NCBI RefSeq assembly: GCF_052324685.1
Contig: NC_135211.1
Span: 51,783,682 to 51,847,681, forward strand
Direction: 5' to 3'
DNA: 64,000 nucleotides
DNA from: Brachyhypopomus gauderio
Taxonomy: Eukaryota; Chordata; Actinopteri; Gymnotiformes; Hypopomidae
A program made the position numbers and the translations under genes. The notes under the pieces were generated by a model that was not told where the DNA came from, made no database searches, and saw only the letters and a program-made list of their open reading frames with translations. How positions within the stretch are numbered: position 1 is the stretch's first letter; every line of letters begins with the position of its first letter. Of the stretch, positions 12,641 to 24,100 are shown piece after piece.

Positions 12641-14230
12641 AAAATATATAGCAGGTATAAGTGTCCTAAAATCCCAAATCTTTGGATTGTTTTTTGATTT
12701 TACACTCTGTAGAGTATTATAAGACTTTGCTTGACATGATAGTATGAAAATCCTAGGAGCAGTATGAAAAGTGATGATTTCAAACTATTATTAACTGTAA
12801 ATAAGCTGTGCATTTTTTAATAGGACATGTAATGGGAAAGTTGTTCGCACTACTGCAAGGAATCAAAAAAGTCCAATTGCATCTTCCCAAGTGAAATTAT
12901 GTAGGGGATATACTTGCTTTTTTTGCAATAGCGCCCCCCAGTAGCCAATCGACACCCAGCTGGAGTATGTCATAGGGGGCGTGCACTTGCCCACACCCAA
13001 GAGGTTTCGTGCAGATTGACCAATGGTAAGCCTGTCAAACATGTGCCGATCACTGATTGGCCGATTACATCAGCCATTTTGGAAGTACGGCATGTCTACT
13101 TTAGGATCTGGTTCTCAGAGGCCCATAGATGATGTCTGTCAAGTTTCATGTGGATCGGCCAATCTGTGTGCATGGGGCAAATTTTTGCATGTTATAGCGC
13201 CCCCTAGCAGGTGAGGTATGGCAACCTCTGCGAGCTGCCCCAGACCCTCAGGGGGAAGCTGTATGTGAAGTGTCATCTCATTGCATGCAAGTTTTCTTCA
13301 GTTAGAGCTCCATATGCGCAAAATTTACTATTGAGTTTACACCCCATCATTTCATTGGCTTATACTGACTAGGTAGTGAAAAAATTAGCATTTTTGTTGG
13401 ATACATTTTAAAGTTCAACCTCTTCTGAACGTTTTGATACCACATATGTGCACATATGTGAAAAATCCAGGGACTAGTTCGCGCTCAAAGATGTGTGTGA
13501 TTTTACACATTATGCAAATTAACTCGAAATCTAAGTGTGCGGAGCTTGATGGTTGTATATTAAAAGTCCTATTTAGTCAAGGAATGTATAGGAACTGGAA
13601 TTTTGGTTCTAGGACCTACGGTGTGGGAGATATGGACCAAAAGTCAACATGGTCTGCTATAGCGCCACCATCAGGCCAATTTGGGTCCCTGTATGGGAAT
13701 CTGGTCCTTGGAGTTAACTGAACCTTTTTGCCAAGTTTGGGGTTTCTAGGCATTACGGTCTAGGCTGCACTATGTGTGTGAACCCTAAAAACTTTTATCT
13801 GCTATAAAAGCCTGCTCTGTGCTAAGAAGATCAGCCGTTTACATCAGAGAGAAATTGTATGCTACTGTCACTTGAGTCAAATTCCAGGGCATTATAATTA
13901 GACTATAGCCTACTGTTCTACATTTTATAATGGAATAAAACATGCAGTCTACAATACTATGCTTTTTTTGATTTTTGACCTAATTTCATGTTGTTGTCAG
14001 CTTCATTTAATTTTTAATACACACCATTCCTGCACGTCAACCCTGCAACACATTTTTAAAAACGATTTTGCTTGTTTAAGGTGATCGTAATTTCAGGCCG
14101 TTGCAGAAGGCATTGTACTAGAATGATCAGGCTATAAATGCTGCGGAGTGTATATCAGGATTTATACATTGAGAAGGGGTGGTACAGTGCAGTGAATGTC
14201 TTGTTTGAATCAATCATATGTGTCTCCCAG
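12641..14230. other. Intergenic, no gene seen
   Basis: AT-rich sequence with several GCGCCCCC(T)AG / TATAGCGCCACC motifs (about 12932, 13196, 13660) typical of dispersed fish repeats. No open frame has a recognisable domain, and no terminal repeats could be paired. Confidence 0.4.
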
Positions 14231-14474
14231 CAGTGGCAAAAATTCCAGTCTACTGGAAATTCCTGTCAGAACTACAGCCGAAACATGAAACTGACTGGCA
14301 GGGACCATTGGTGATTTATAAGCCTTGCTACATGTTATGCATTTCTCTGCAGAATGTTATTTTAGAAAATGGTTGTGAAGGACCTGCATTTACTTCTAGA
14401 AGCAATTATTGCCTGGAAGTAAAGCAATTTTGGTCTTGACTAGAATTCCCAGCGGATTGGGATTTTTGCCACTG
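14231..14474. mobile_element. Small inverted-repeat element (MITE)
   Basis: The left end CAGTGGCAAAAATTCC matches the reverse complement of the right end (GGGATTTTTGCCACTG) over about 34 bp with a few mismatches. The total is 244 bp. No convincing target duplication is visible. Confidence 0.7.
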
Positions 14475-14953
14475 CACCATTCGATACACCTGCATACTAC
14501 ACATCTGTTTTGTGACATATTTTCCACGCTTCAAACAATGTGCATTGTACCACCTCTTTTCAATCTACAAAACCCCATGCACACCTGCCGGCATTTAAAG
14601 TCGTCCTCATATAATTTAATGTGCAAATCTGTCCCATTCTTTCTGCAAACACCTCTTAATTTGTGCAGCATTATGGGGTTTTCACATTTTGCGTTTCAAA
14701 ATTCTTCACACTTTCTCTGTTGGGGACAGATCAGGATTGTAGGCAGGCCAGGCCAGTGCTTATACCCTCTTTTCTGCAGCCACACCTTTGTAATTTGTGC
14801 GTTTTGCATTGTCTGCAATAATATAGAAGTCAATGTAAATGTAAGAAACAATTTTGACTTATTTTGTATTGTATTATTTCATTGTTAATCTAACAGGGAA
14901 ATGGGGAAGAAGGTCAGGAATATCAAAAAAATATTTTTTGTATTGCTGTACAG

Positions 14954-15204
14954 GTGGACTTTCCCATCCAATAACTCTTGAGCATGTGCTCATTTTTGCC
15001 ACTGGCCTTCAGCGAATCCCAGCAGTGGGTTTCCAGATGCAACCAGAGCTTGCATTTTTGCACCCAGAAGATGGACTAGCCAGGTTTCCAAAGGTCAACA
15101 CATGTTCCTTGGTTCTTCACCTACCTGTAGGCCAGACTTACACGGAATTTAAAAATAACATGGAGTTTGGACTAGGCTGTGCTTCCCAGTTTGGGGAGGC
15201 CTGA
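14954..15204 (+). CDS. HECT-domain C-terminal exon (G2E3-like), partial
   Basis: A single terminal exon preceded by the acceptor GCTGTACAG and ending in TGA (15202-15204); an AATAAA follows at about 15318. The encoded 83 residues contain the end of a HECT ubiquitin-ligase lobe. HPITLEHVLIFATG and FPKVNTCSLVLHLPVG correspond to the family pattern (LPTANTCS..L.LP), where the Cys in NTCS aligns with the catalytic thioester Cys. Such G2E3-like HECT proteins are multicopy in fish and often travel with repeats. No upstream exon could be identified, because a MITE and AT-rich DNA precede it. Likely a gene fragment. Confidence 0.55.
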
Positions 15205-15416
15205 AATATTAATGAATTTTTTGAATGGTTCTGATATTCCAAAATTTGTTTTATTTTTTATTTACAGAATGCTTTTGAAGTTTATGTATTCAACTGTATT
15301 TGATTTGTTCATTTGTAATAAACATCAAGAGTGACTGAGACTGCTTGCTTATTCTAAAACTTAGTGTAATGACATTAATTCAAAGTTGTATGTGTGTATG
15401 ACCTCACTGTCACAAC

Positions 15417-15583
15417 CAGGGCTTAATTTGTAAATCAAACGTTGCCGGAACGCAAGCGTAAATTGTTACACTGGCGGTATAATATTTTGCCGGATCGAGG
15501 CAGACAGTTACCGGAACGCACGCTTCAAAATGAAAGAGTTCCCGGATCCTGTTCCGGCAGGATCCGGCTCAAATTAAGCCCTG
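15417..15583. mobile_element. hAT-type MITE with perfect 8-bp target duplication
   Basis: The terminal repeats are CAGGGCTTAATTTG and CAAATTAAGCCCTG, flanked on both sides by GTCACAAC (15409-15416 and 15584-15591). Length 167 bp, non-coding. An 8-bp duplication plus CAG...CTG ends is the hAT signature. Confidence 0.92.
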
Positions 15584-16158
15584 GTCACAACCAATATTTT
15601 TACATTAACTTCCTATAGCCATATGCAAAAAATTTACATGACAATCATAGATTTAATATCAATTTGTTCTGTCTCACTACCCTGGTACCTTGAAATAACT
15701 TACACCATTAACAGTTTAGAACATATTTGGTAAAAGTTATACTTCATCAAGATGTGAGCTAGTAGTAGTTTAATCACAACCATGGGTATTGTCTTCTGTT
15801 TAGCGAGAATCGTTGGTTTCTTCAAGAAACACAGGAGTGGAGATTTCCAAGAAAGAAGTTTATTTGTGTGCGCTTCTTATTCCAAAGTAATCTGACAGTC
15901 TACCAACAATAGGTTATATACAGAAAAACCACACCGCTTGAGGTGTTAAAGAATTTACATACAGACATACATTGTCAGGGGAGAATCCCATATGGCAGAC
16001 TGTAAGATAACCCCAGCAGGGTGGTTGTTACATCAAAGGAGCGCACCATCATAGATGCAATCAAGATTAACACAATAGGTAAATAGAGCAAAGAGAGGTC
16101 TCGTGGGAGATCAGTATAACTGGCATATGTATCATATTTAAGAGAGGAAGTTAAGTAC

Positions 16159-16776
16159 CTATTCAAAAATATCAGTTCCCAAACTGTCTCTTGCACCCCC
16201 CAAAGGATTTATGTTTTGCCTGAGGTGTCCCAATTGTTCTTCAGGAAGTATAAACTGATTAACGGGGACATCAATTGTTTGAGGCCAGTCAAAGGCAGGC
16301 ACTCTAGCCCCATGGCCCTCCGCTGCGGCTGCTCCTGCCCCGTGGCCCTCCGCTGCCCTCAATCCAACTGTTGCAAACGGGTTCCTGACCATCCCCTGGC
16401 ACTGGCTGTTCATCTGCTCCAAACAGACCTTGAATGCCAGTGTGATGTTGAAAATGTTGTGACAGACAACCTTGGGATACGGTGACATGTGTTGGGCAGT
16501 TCTTAAATTGTGGTGGTTCCACTGACTAACAAACAACCTGAGATCACGGTTTATCCGAGGGAGATAAACAAAGTGAAGAGCCCATATGTGCATTTCATTA
16601 CTGGATTCCAATTTTCCCTCATTCTCCAGATATACAAACAATAAATGGTAGACGTTTGTAACACCTCTCCACACATCGCCCCATAGTCTCTCAATGCGCT
16701 GGTTATGAGTGCTCCTCCCTCGTAAAGCACTTCCCCTGCTTGAGCCTCGGAAGACATCCATAAAGAGGCCAGGCAT
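16159..16776 (-). CDS. Integrase-core (DDE) family exon, partial
   Basis: The minus-strand frame ends in TAG at 16161-16159. It carries RGRSTHNQRIERLWGDVW, ENEGKLESSNEMHIWALHFV and LPRINRDLRLFVSQWNHH, the recurring signature of a metazoan integrase-core protein family found in many copies in fish and invertebrates. The final catalytic Glu is plausibly the E of QRIERLW. The true exon start is probably at the acceptor near 16736, because upstream of it the residues stop matching the family. The N-terminal half (first two catalytic Asp) is absent from the window, so this is a fragment. It lies tail to tail with the HECT exon at 14954-15204. Confidence 0.6.
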   Translation of the reverse strand: MPGLFMDVFRGSSRGSALRGRSTHNQRIERLWGDVWRGVTNVYHLLFVYLENEGKLESSNEMHIWALHFVYLPRINRDLRLFVSQWNHHNLRTAQHMSPYPKVVCHNIFNITLAFKVCLEQMNSQCQGMVRNPFATVGLRAAEGHGAGAAAAEGHGARVPAFDWPQTIDVPVNQFILPEEQLGHLRQNINPLGGARDSLGTDIFE

Positions 16777-16810
16777 GAAAATGGGTCAGGGGTTAAAAAG
16801 GTGAGAAGAC

Positions 16811-16922
16811 CGGGGGGGCGGGGCATGTGACGTCATGGGGATACGGCGACGGGGCGTTGACATGTGGGTGGGGGGGGGGCCTTGACATGTGACGTCATGG
16901 GGATACGGGGGGGGGGGGGGGG
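16811..16922. repeat. G-rich tandem repeat with long poly-G runs
   Basis: Units containing CATGTGACGTCATGGGGATACGG are repeated about twice and end in G10 and G16 runs (16907-16922). It is a potential quadruplex-forming and sequencing-error-prone tract. Confidence 0.8.
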
Positions 16923-16966
16923 TGGCTGCTGGTGTACGGGGATACAGCAACAGGTGATGCCAAATA

Positions 16967-17265
16967 TTACGGAGCCCGTAAGGTGGCATCATGTAAAAAA
17001 TATAGTAACGCGTGCGAACGACTTACTAACTCGTGCGAACAAGATAATTAAGTATTACTTTATATAAAGCCAGGTTTACCTTCTTTGGGCAGTCAGTTCG
17101 CGAACATCCCTGAGATCTGCTTGCTTTGCTGTGAAAAATTAACTTTGTTGCCACGTGTGAAAGGAGACATTAGTATCATTAGTATTAGTATCGTTCCCAC
17201 GCGTTAATAAGTCGTGGCCACGCGTTATTATTTTTTTACATGATGTCATCTTACGGGCTCCGTAA
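16967..17265. mobile_element. MITE with ~35-bp terminal inverted repeats
   Basis: The left end TTACGGAGCCCGTAAGGTGG and the complementary right end (TCATCTTACGGGCTCCGTAA) enclose 299 bp of non-coding DNA. Internal CGCGTG/CACGCG motifs also pair. Superfamily unresolved. Confidence 0.8.
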
Positions 17266-17549
17266 AATATAGTAAAATCCATTAAAAATATATTTTTTGA
17301 CTGTCTTGTCAATGGATTCAACGTATGGAGCCAGATCCGTAAACGCGAGAAGCCGCTTTTGCCATTCCAGATGGCTCAGTCAAAACCATTACGTCTTAAT
17401 GCACCAATAAATACATCAGCGGCGAAAATGAGTGTAAAGATACCAGGTTAGACTCAAATGACAAGAGTTTACAACTTCATCTTCAACCTTTTCAGCCCTG
17501 GCGCGAATGTTACCCTCACACGTCCCTGGATTCACCAGTTACAACTACA

Positions 17550-18124
17550 GTGGAATGAATGAATGAATGAATTAATCTTTCAACTTGTATAGCGCCTTTC
17601 TAGATACCCAAGGTCGCTTTACAATTTACAATTTTAATACAACCAATCACACACCGGCGAGAAGCGGCAGCCAATTGCGCACAGCGTACTCTCTACCGGG
17701 ATCCACAGCCCCCTGGGGGACTGAATGGGGTGCAGGAAGGGGAGAGAGAACAGACCCTAGTGGCAGAGCACCATCCACCACTGGGCACACAAGCACACAC
17801 ACAATCATGCACAGACACTCAGACAACTGCTTTTTTTTAATGGACATGAAGAGACATAGACATACACTCAGGGAGAATTTGTCAGGGAATCAGGGACTGC
17901 CAATTTACCTCACCTCCATGTTTTTGGACTGTGGGAGGAAACCGGAGACCCCAGAGGAAACCCACGCAGACACAGGGAGAACATGGAAACTCCACTCAGA
18001 TAGGGACTTGAACCCAAGACCCCAGTGCTGAGAGGCAAACGTGCTAACCACCAAGCCACCGTGTTGCCCAAAACCACCAAGCCACCGTGTTGCCCAAAAC
18101 CACCAAGCCACCGTGTTGCCCAGT
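17550..18124 (-). mobile_element. tRNA-derived SINE with L2-type 3' tail
   Basis: On the minus strand it begins GGGCAACACGGTGGCTTGG (A-box region), has a perfect Pol III B box GGTTCAAGTCC, and continues with GTTTCCTCCCACAGTCC, common to fish SINEs. It ends with AAGCGACCTTGGG...GGCGCTATACAAG and a (TTCA)n tail. That tail matches the 3' end of the L2-like LINE at 62450, which would supply its reverse transcriptase. At the 5' head (18050-18122) a 26-bp segment is present three times in tandem. Confidence 0.8.
18048..18124. repeat. 26-bp triplication of the SINE head
   Basis: The unit CCACCAAGCCACCGTGTTGC + CCAAAA occurs three times in direct succession and corresponds to the SINE 5' end. Confidence 0.9.
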
Positions 18125-19313
18125 GGACTACCACCTGTACCGGTTCAAAAAAAACACTTATATTTCTGATAAAAATTAAAACTTCATCAGAATAAAGATA
18201 AAATACCAGGCCTATCCTGACGCCGTCCTCCTCTGTCCCGAGCCGTGTAAAGCCTGGTTTATACTTGACGCACTGCGAGCGGCGCGAGGGTCCGCGCGGC
18301 GAAAATGACGTAATCGCTGTGGCTCCGCCCGTGCGCGAGGGTCTCGCGCGCCGTCCGTTCGCGAGGTCGTGCACCTCTCGAATTTTGTAACTTCTCGCGC
18401 GCCGCGCTTCAGCGCAATGGACAAAGTCATGTTTGCCGGGTTCATACACCTTTACAAGGTGGAATTAAAGCACTTGTACGTCACTTTAAAGGTCCATTTC
18501 AATATTTACCAGCACGTTAAACTTAATTAAGTTCAATATTTATACATATACTCGAAATGAATCGAAATAATTCGCTTTTTTATCACATTATTTAATGGTT
18601 GTTTATTTTCAAAACGCGCAATCTTAACGTCTTCACGTTCTCTCATGTTTCGTCCTGGAATTACAAGAGGCTCGTATTTGTACGTATCGTTTCGGACAAC
18701 ACTGAAAAGCCATATTTATGTTTGGCATGCCTGATGTATATATACGGTCTCTGGTCAGTAGGGGTGGGCGGATTGATATTTATATCGATAGTAGCGATAC
18801 AAAGGTGAGGATCAGTATCGGATCGATACCGCGGCGAAAATATTGATTCTTTTGCTGCAGTTTAGAGGTCTGCGCGGGACTGCTTTTTTAATCCCGCTCC
18901 CGCTTGTTTTAATCCCGCTCCTGCCCGCTCCCGCCAAAAAATCGCTTGTTTTAATCCCGCTCCCGCCTACACCTGCTTGTTTTGCTGCTTGTCAACATGG
19001 GAACAGAGCCAAAAGGGCACCTTGAGGGATACTTCCTAGGAGGGCTTTGTGAGCAAAGAGCCAAAGGTTACGAAAGAGAGCCAATTATAGTTTACACTTT
19101 ATTTGCACTACTGAATTTATTTACAAATATCTGTGTGCAATGAAAGACATTTTTTGTGTTTATATTGTTATATTTATATTTTTGTAAAATTGTTGCTTTT
19201 TTGTTATTTTGCACGAGAGACCTTTTTTTTAAACAAATGTGTGTTATTCTTTATATTCTTAAATATTTTATATTGTTCTAGTTAATAAAAAGCATTTTTA
19301 TTTGCTTAAAATC

Positions 19314-19610
19314 TGTGATGGGCAGGGTGAGCAACTCAAAAAGGAAGAGATCACGCCAAGTCTCAGGGAAAGAGGATGGTTTAATAGAAAGTGTGCAAAC
19401 CAAAAACCCGTGCATTGTTCCAAATGAAGGAAATAATAACCAGCAGTCAACTGGTACAAAGACAAGACATATATAGACGAACAAACGACCCTCAGGTGAG
19501 ACGGATCACGGGTCCCGCCCACCTGAGGGACGAACATCACGTGACCAAAAACAGGACCGCTGCCGCTGTAACCGGGGGCGACCGGTAGGGGGCCCCCCCA
19601 CAACGTGACA
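19314..19610 (-). repeat. 3' LTR of the LTR element
   Basis: The 297-bp TG...CA repeat. Its copies at 21485 and 58395 have the same length. Confidence 0.9.
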
Positions 19611-21484
19611 GACCCCCCCACCAAAGCCGCACTCCCCTCCGGATGTGCAGCTTACAGCGGCAGCACACAAAACACAACAAAGGGGCGGGAGGGCGGGGAC
19701 AAGACAGGGACCTGTTCCCTGCCGTCCTGAGCTGAAACACAAAACACAAAACACATAAGCTCCTCGTCACAGGACGCAGACCAGGCAGGGACCCGTTCCC
19801 TGCAGTCCTGGAGCTGAAACATAAAAACACATACAGGTTAGCTCGCCTCCTGGGCGGGACCCTGGACCGACTGGGCCGTCAACAAGACGATAACCACGCC
19901 CCGATCGGTCACAGGGCCCTCGCGCCCTAACCGGCCTTAGGCCGCTTAAGCCCCACCGCTGTGTGCGGACCGGGAGCACATGGCCCAACAAACGTCATAG
20001 GTGTGGATGTGTGCAGGCCGCCACACTGGGGTGCGGTCACGGCTTCCACCAACCACCTCCCGAACCTACCTCCTTGCTCGGAGCTGACCCCTGCCCTTTC
20101 GCTAGGGGTCACCCCAGACTCTTGGGGAGTGAACCCCTCCCCGGGGCCCCTCATCTCAAGGTGGACTCCTCCACCCAACCCAGGAGCGCCAGAGATCAGG
20201 GCCCTGGCAATCCGCAACAGGGACACGCTGGTCACCCCGAGCTCGAAGGAGAGGGTCTCCTCCTGGAGACCCCACTAGGTCCCGGAGTACCGCAGTCCAC
20301 CACCAGGAGCGACCTGCAACACATCACACACACACGCACACAGACAACACATAACACAAAACGCGCACTGCTCCGACCACTGACCCCCCTTTTACACAGG
20401 GGGGAAGGGACCCCTTCTTGGCATGAGGAGACACCCTGTCCTTACACCCCAGGCATCCTCCGCCTACAAAGGGGTACAGGGGCTCCTCTTTGCTCAGGGG
20501 TCCCTCCCAACCGGTCAGGTCTCCTGAAGGAGCAGTGCCTTCTGAGCCACATGTTGTGGCTCAGGAACTCCATAGCTCCCCCCCAAAAACATATTTAGGG
20601 GGGGCCCCTCTGGGGAATAACAAAACAAAAAACACAGACACAACATACAACATACACGCACCCAGGATGCCCTCCGTGCCACATCCAGTGGCACGGGACC
20701 TCTAATGGGCCCCTCCCCACACACCGTGAAGAGGGGTGCAAGAGAGGAATTACATAAAACAAAGCACGCTACACTCTAGGACAAAACGAACACACAAAGA
20801 CAGAACACAAACAAACGGACAGGACCCACCGATGCGTGCGCTCTGCGGAGCGTGACGCGCCTACTCCAGCTCTCTCTCTCTCACCGTTTTCCCCACGGGA
20901 TCCGCAGATCTTGAGAGAGAGAGCTATAAGCGAGCGGCTTGCGCGTCACGCCCACAGCGTCACGTCTCTCGGGCTCGCAGTCGCTCACCCCCGTCACCAC
21001 GGGATATCAGGTGAGCGAGGCAAAAGGCACCGAGAGACCCTCGCGTCTAACGCGGTCTAGCGTGCGGCACGCACCGGTGGACCCGACTACATACACACAC
21101 GAACACCACCAGCGAAACACACACCACGGCACGCTCACACACTCGCTCACGTCCGCGTCGTTATTAAAACAAAACACTACAACGTACATACACACACACA
21201 CAGACGATAACGGACAACGGACGTGCGCAATGTGAGGCACCGGTAGTTTCGCTGGGCGAGAGCGGAGTCTACCAGTCCCCAGCTCTAGTCACCGCCGTGT
21301 AATTTACGGGTTTAAACACAAACAACATTTAAACACGGCGGGACGAGTGGGGACAGACTCAACACTCTCTCAGACAATACACGACAAACACACAGCACGT
21401 AGACAAACACTTACCACGAGACATGACCACGAACGAAGGAGAAAGCAAAGGAGACTGGCGGCTTCCGAAGGTGGCTGGTTATTC

Positions 21485-21781
21485 TGTGACGGGCAGGGTG
21501 AGCAACTCAAAAAGGAAGCGATCACACCAAGTCTCAGGGAAAGAGGATGGTTTAATAGAAAGTGTGCAAACCAAAAACCCGTGCATTGTTCCAAATGAAG
21601 GAAATAATAACCAGCAGTCAACTGGTACAAAGACAAGACATATATAGACGAACAAACGACCCTCAGGTGAGACGGATCACGGGTCCCGCTCACCTGAGGG
21701 ACGAACATCACGTGACCAAAAACAGGACCGTTGCCGCTGTAACCGGGGGCGACCGGTAGGGGGCCCCCCCACAACGTGACA
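21485..21781 (-). repeat. 5' LTR of the LTR element
   Basis: The 297-bp partner of the repeat at 19314-19610. Confidence 0.9.
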
Positions 21782-21907
21782 AAATCTTCATCCTGTGTTT
21801 AATCATAATCAACTAACTAAGGCAAAATTACAAACTATTCAATGATCATGAGTCACATTTCAAGTAAAAAGTATAGACACTTTTTACATTTCAAGTAAAA
21901 AGTATCG

Positions 21908-21928
21908 CCCCCCCCCCCCCCCCCCCCC
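21908..21928. repeat. Poly-C run of 21
   Basis: A homopolymer inside the middle nested element, of uncertain true length. Confidence 0.9.
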
Positions 21929-22212
21929 AACGGTTTGGAAGTATCAGTATCTGTATCGGTATCGGCGATACTGACCAGTATCGTATCGGTATCGTATTGA
22001 CACCAAAATTCCGAGTATCGCCTACCCCTACTGGTCAGGTAAAAATGTTCTTTCACCGGTTTTGCAGGGGTTTTTTATTCTCCACTGCCACCTATCGCCA
22101 CCTATCGTTTCGGAGAACACTGCAGTGACGCTCGCGACGCTCACGAAAGTATAAACGCCTACACCGCTCGCGCAGGTGGGCGGAGTCGCGCTACGGTCGC
22201 TCGTGAAAGTAT

Positions 22213-23166
22213 TGTGATGAACGTAGAGAAAGAGGGTGGGTTAATTAGGGGGAGGGGTTTAGTGGGATTTAAAACAGAAGAGAGATGCGGTGGGGGCGAG
22301 GTGGGGGGGGGCGAGGGTGCATGACGACGCTTTGTTTGGGACTGGACTGTCCTGTGAATCCGGATTGTGTGGGTGCACTCTGAGGGACTTTGTCGAGATT
22401 AAAGAGAACGCGAACACGACTTGGAGACTTTGAAGGTGTTCGTGACATACCAGAGGAATCTGAGAGACTGCTGAGTGTTGCGTGATGTGTGTTGGTTAAC
22501 GTGCTGAACGAAGACATCCGACTCCACAGCTACACAGGGGGGGTCTTGACGGCCACCCGAACGAGGGAAGTTTGTTATTTTAAAACTAAACTTATGTGTA
22601 TATGTGTCAGTTGAGAACTGGGGATAGGGTGGGAGATAAACCGTTTGATGAATTAGTATAGGTCTCCCAGCATTAATGAATTAAGTGTGATTATTGGGTG
22701 TGTGTGTGTGTGTGAAGTGGTAGTAGGTGACGTGCCTTAATTAATGTGTGTTGTGGTGTGATTTTTGGGTTTTATACAGTAGCACGTGATTGTGTGCTCA
22801 GAAATGCTGGTAAAGACTGCTATTCTAAACATTGTATAAGTTGGGGTAGGTAGCTGTGGGAAGGGAGTGCCTACTCACTATTCTGTGAGGATAGCCGACG
22901 ATCTTTTCTTAAATAGCCCGTGGGGGTGTGCGGTGATACACAGTGTCTTTTAAGAGTGTTTTAACGAAGGGTTTTTTTCTCGTGATATTTTAAAGAGGTA
23001 TTACTTAATAAGGGTGGGGGAGTGTGTGTGTGCAGTGATGTCATGGGCCTATTAGAGGGGATGTCAGTCGTGCTGTGTGTAATTAAATGGTGATTATTAA
23101 TAAATATTGTTATATGGCTTAAATCCGTGTTGATTGTGTAGTTCGGACAGGGGGGAAGGTTTATCA
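22213..23166 (+). repeat. LTR-like block followed by a proline-type primer-binding-site-like motif
   Basis: The block starts TGTGATGAACG and ends TTTATCA (TG...CA, about 954 bp). It has an AATAAA at about 23098 and is followed directly by GGCTCGTCCGG, which resembles the tRNA-Pro primer site used by many Gypsy-like elements. No second copy and no coding interior are present, so it would be a single LTR with a deleted body. Borders are inferred. Confidence 0.4.
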
Positions 23167-24100
23167 GGCTCGTCCGGACCATACCGGAGGAAAAAAAGGT
23201 GGTGGCAGCTATTTAAATGATCCAGTGGCTTAGAGCCCTCTAGTGGCAGTAAGCGGGAATATTACGTAACTAGCTACATAGAGAGAAGGGAAAAGGGGGT
23301 TCATTACATATAACCAGGCTTAACCATGTATTCTTCCGCCGCGCACACCAAACACCAAGTTCCGTTTACGACGCAGAACCACTTAGGTCCAAACAAGGAT
23401 TTATACAGTAAATGGGAGATGTGTAGTAACCACGAAACATCGTAACTCGGGAACCTCGTGACCCGGGGACCACCTGTATGATGTTTATGTCGATTGAATC
23501 GGAGCATTAATGACCAAAACAAACTGGACTTAAGGCTGGAGGGAGGTAACTTCTCTACGTAATGTCCGAAAATCAGCCGCAAGTCAATTAAATGACACCG
23601 CCGTCATCCATCCAGCGCTGATGAGCGCCAGTGAGTGGATCATATTTCAGCCACAAAACATATAGCACGCACGCGCGTGTGGTTTATTATTATGATTTGA
23701 CGGATTTCCCCCCCAAAAAAATTTTTATGACGGAAATCCGTCGTGACCTAGGCTAGCTTATCCCGCTAGCTAGCGTAAACTAGCTTATATCGGACTGAAA
23801 AGGTGGTGGGACTTCGTGTACAAATGTATAATATTATAACGTTTGATAAATACTACTTCAGGACAGTTTGCTGTTGACAACTCTTCTCTTTTATTTTAAC
23901 GTTAATACAAGTGAACTCACTCAAAGAATAGCTGAATCCTCTCTCTCACTCCTCCCCCGCTCCCCACTCACACAACTTAACTTAAAGAATCAGTAACCCA
24001 ATAATCCCTTAAGGATCATTACAATATACATAAATAAATATTAGTACACGGATGTGTATTGACTTTGTTGACTTTGTATTCGTTTCTTTCACAGTACAGG
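23167..24100. other. Non-coding, repeat-derived sequence
   Basis: No exon was recognised. An inverted repeat GACGGATTTCC/GGAAATCCGTC lies at 23699-23746, and a CTAGCTAG-rich patch is nearby. Confidence 0.4.

Larger units (their letters stand above)
19314..21781 (-). mobile_element. Non-autonomous LTR retrotransposon
   Basis: Two direct repeats of 297 bp (19314-19610 and 21485-21781) differ at only a few positions. They start TG and end CA and are flanked by the 5-bp duplication AAATC (19309-19313 and 21782-21786). Transcription is inferred on the minus strand. There the LTR has a TATATA box and then ATTAAA, and a G-rich polypurine tract (TGGGGGGGTC) precedes the 3' LTR at 19611-19620. The 1.9-kb interior has no gag, protease, RT or integrase frame; it is CA-rich and GC-rich. 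No standard TGG primer-binding site follows the 5' LTR. Confidence 0.88.
18756..22036. mobile_element. Middle element of the nested stack (AGTAGGGGTGGGC ends)
   Basis: The ends AGTAGGGGTGGGCG and CGCCTACCCCTACT are inverted repeats, followed inward by TATCGATA-rich repeats. A short GGTC repeat flanks both ends. It is probably a non-autonomous hAT relative of about 0.8 kb that was later enlarged by the LTR element at 19314-21781. Confidence 0.6.
18250..22212. mobile_element. Outer non-autonomous element of a nested stack (GC-rich-ended MITE family)
   Basis: The left end (AAAGCCTGGTTTATACTTG, then CpG-rich sequence to about 18750) and the right end (about 22036-22212, ACGAAAGTATAAACGC...) belong to one dispersed family. 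Relatives lie at about 34200, 40283-40570, 50341-50790 and 51690-51755. All the DNA between 18755 and 22036 is later insertion. Borders are approximate. Confidence 0.5.

Noticed and set aside
12641-13800. A gene among the short plus-strand frames here
   Set aside because: No splice-consistent chain, no family resemblance, and dispersed-repeat motifs throughout.
17990-18124. A tRNA gene at the A/B boxes
   Set aside because: The Pol III boxes belong to a SINE with downstream SINE body and an L2 tail; no cloverleaf could be closed.
19963-20598. A 211-residue Pro-rich frame as a gag-like protein
   Set aside because: No zinc knuckle or other gag feature, biased composition, and open frames occur on several phases of the same GC-rich interior.
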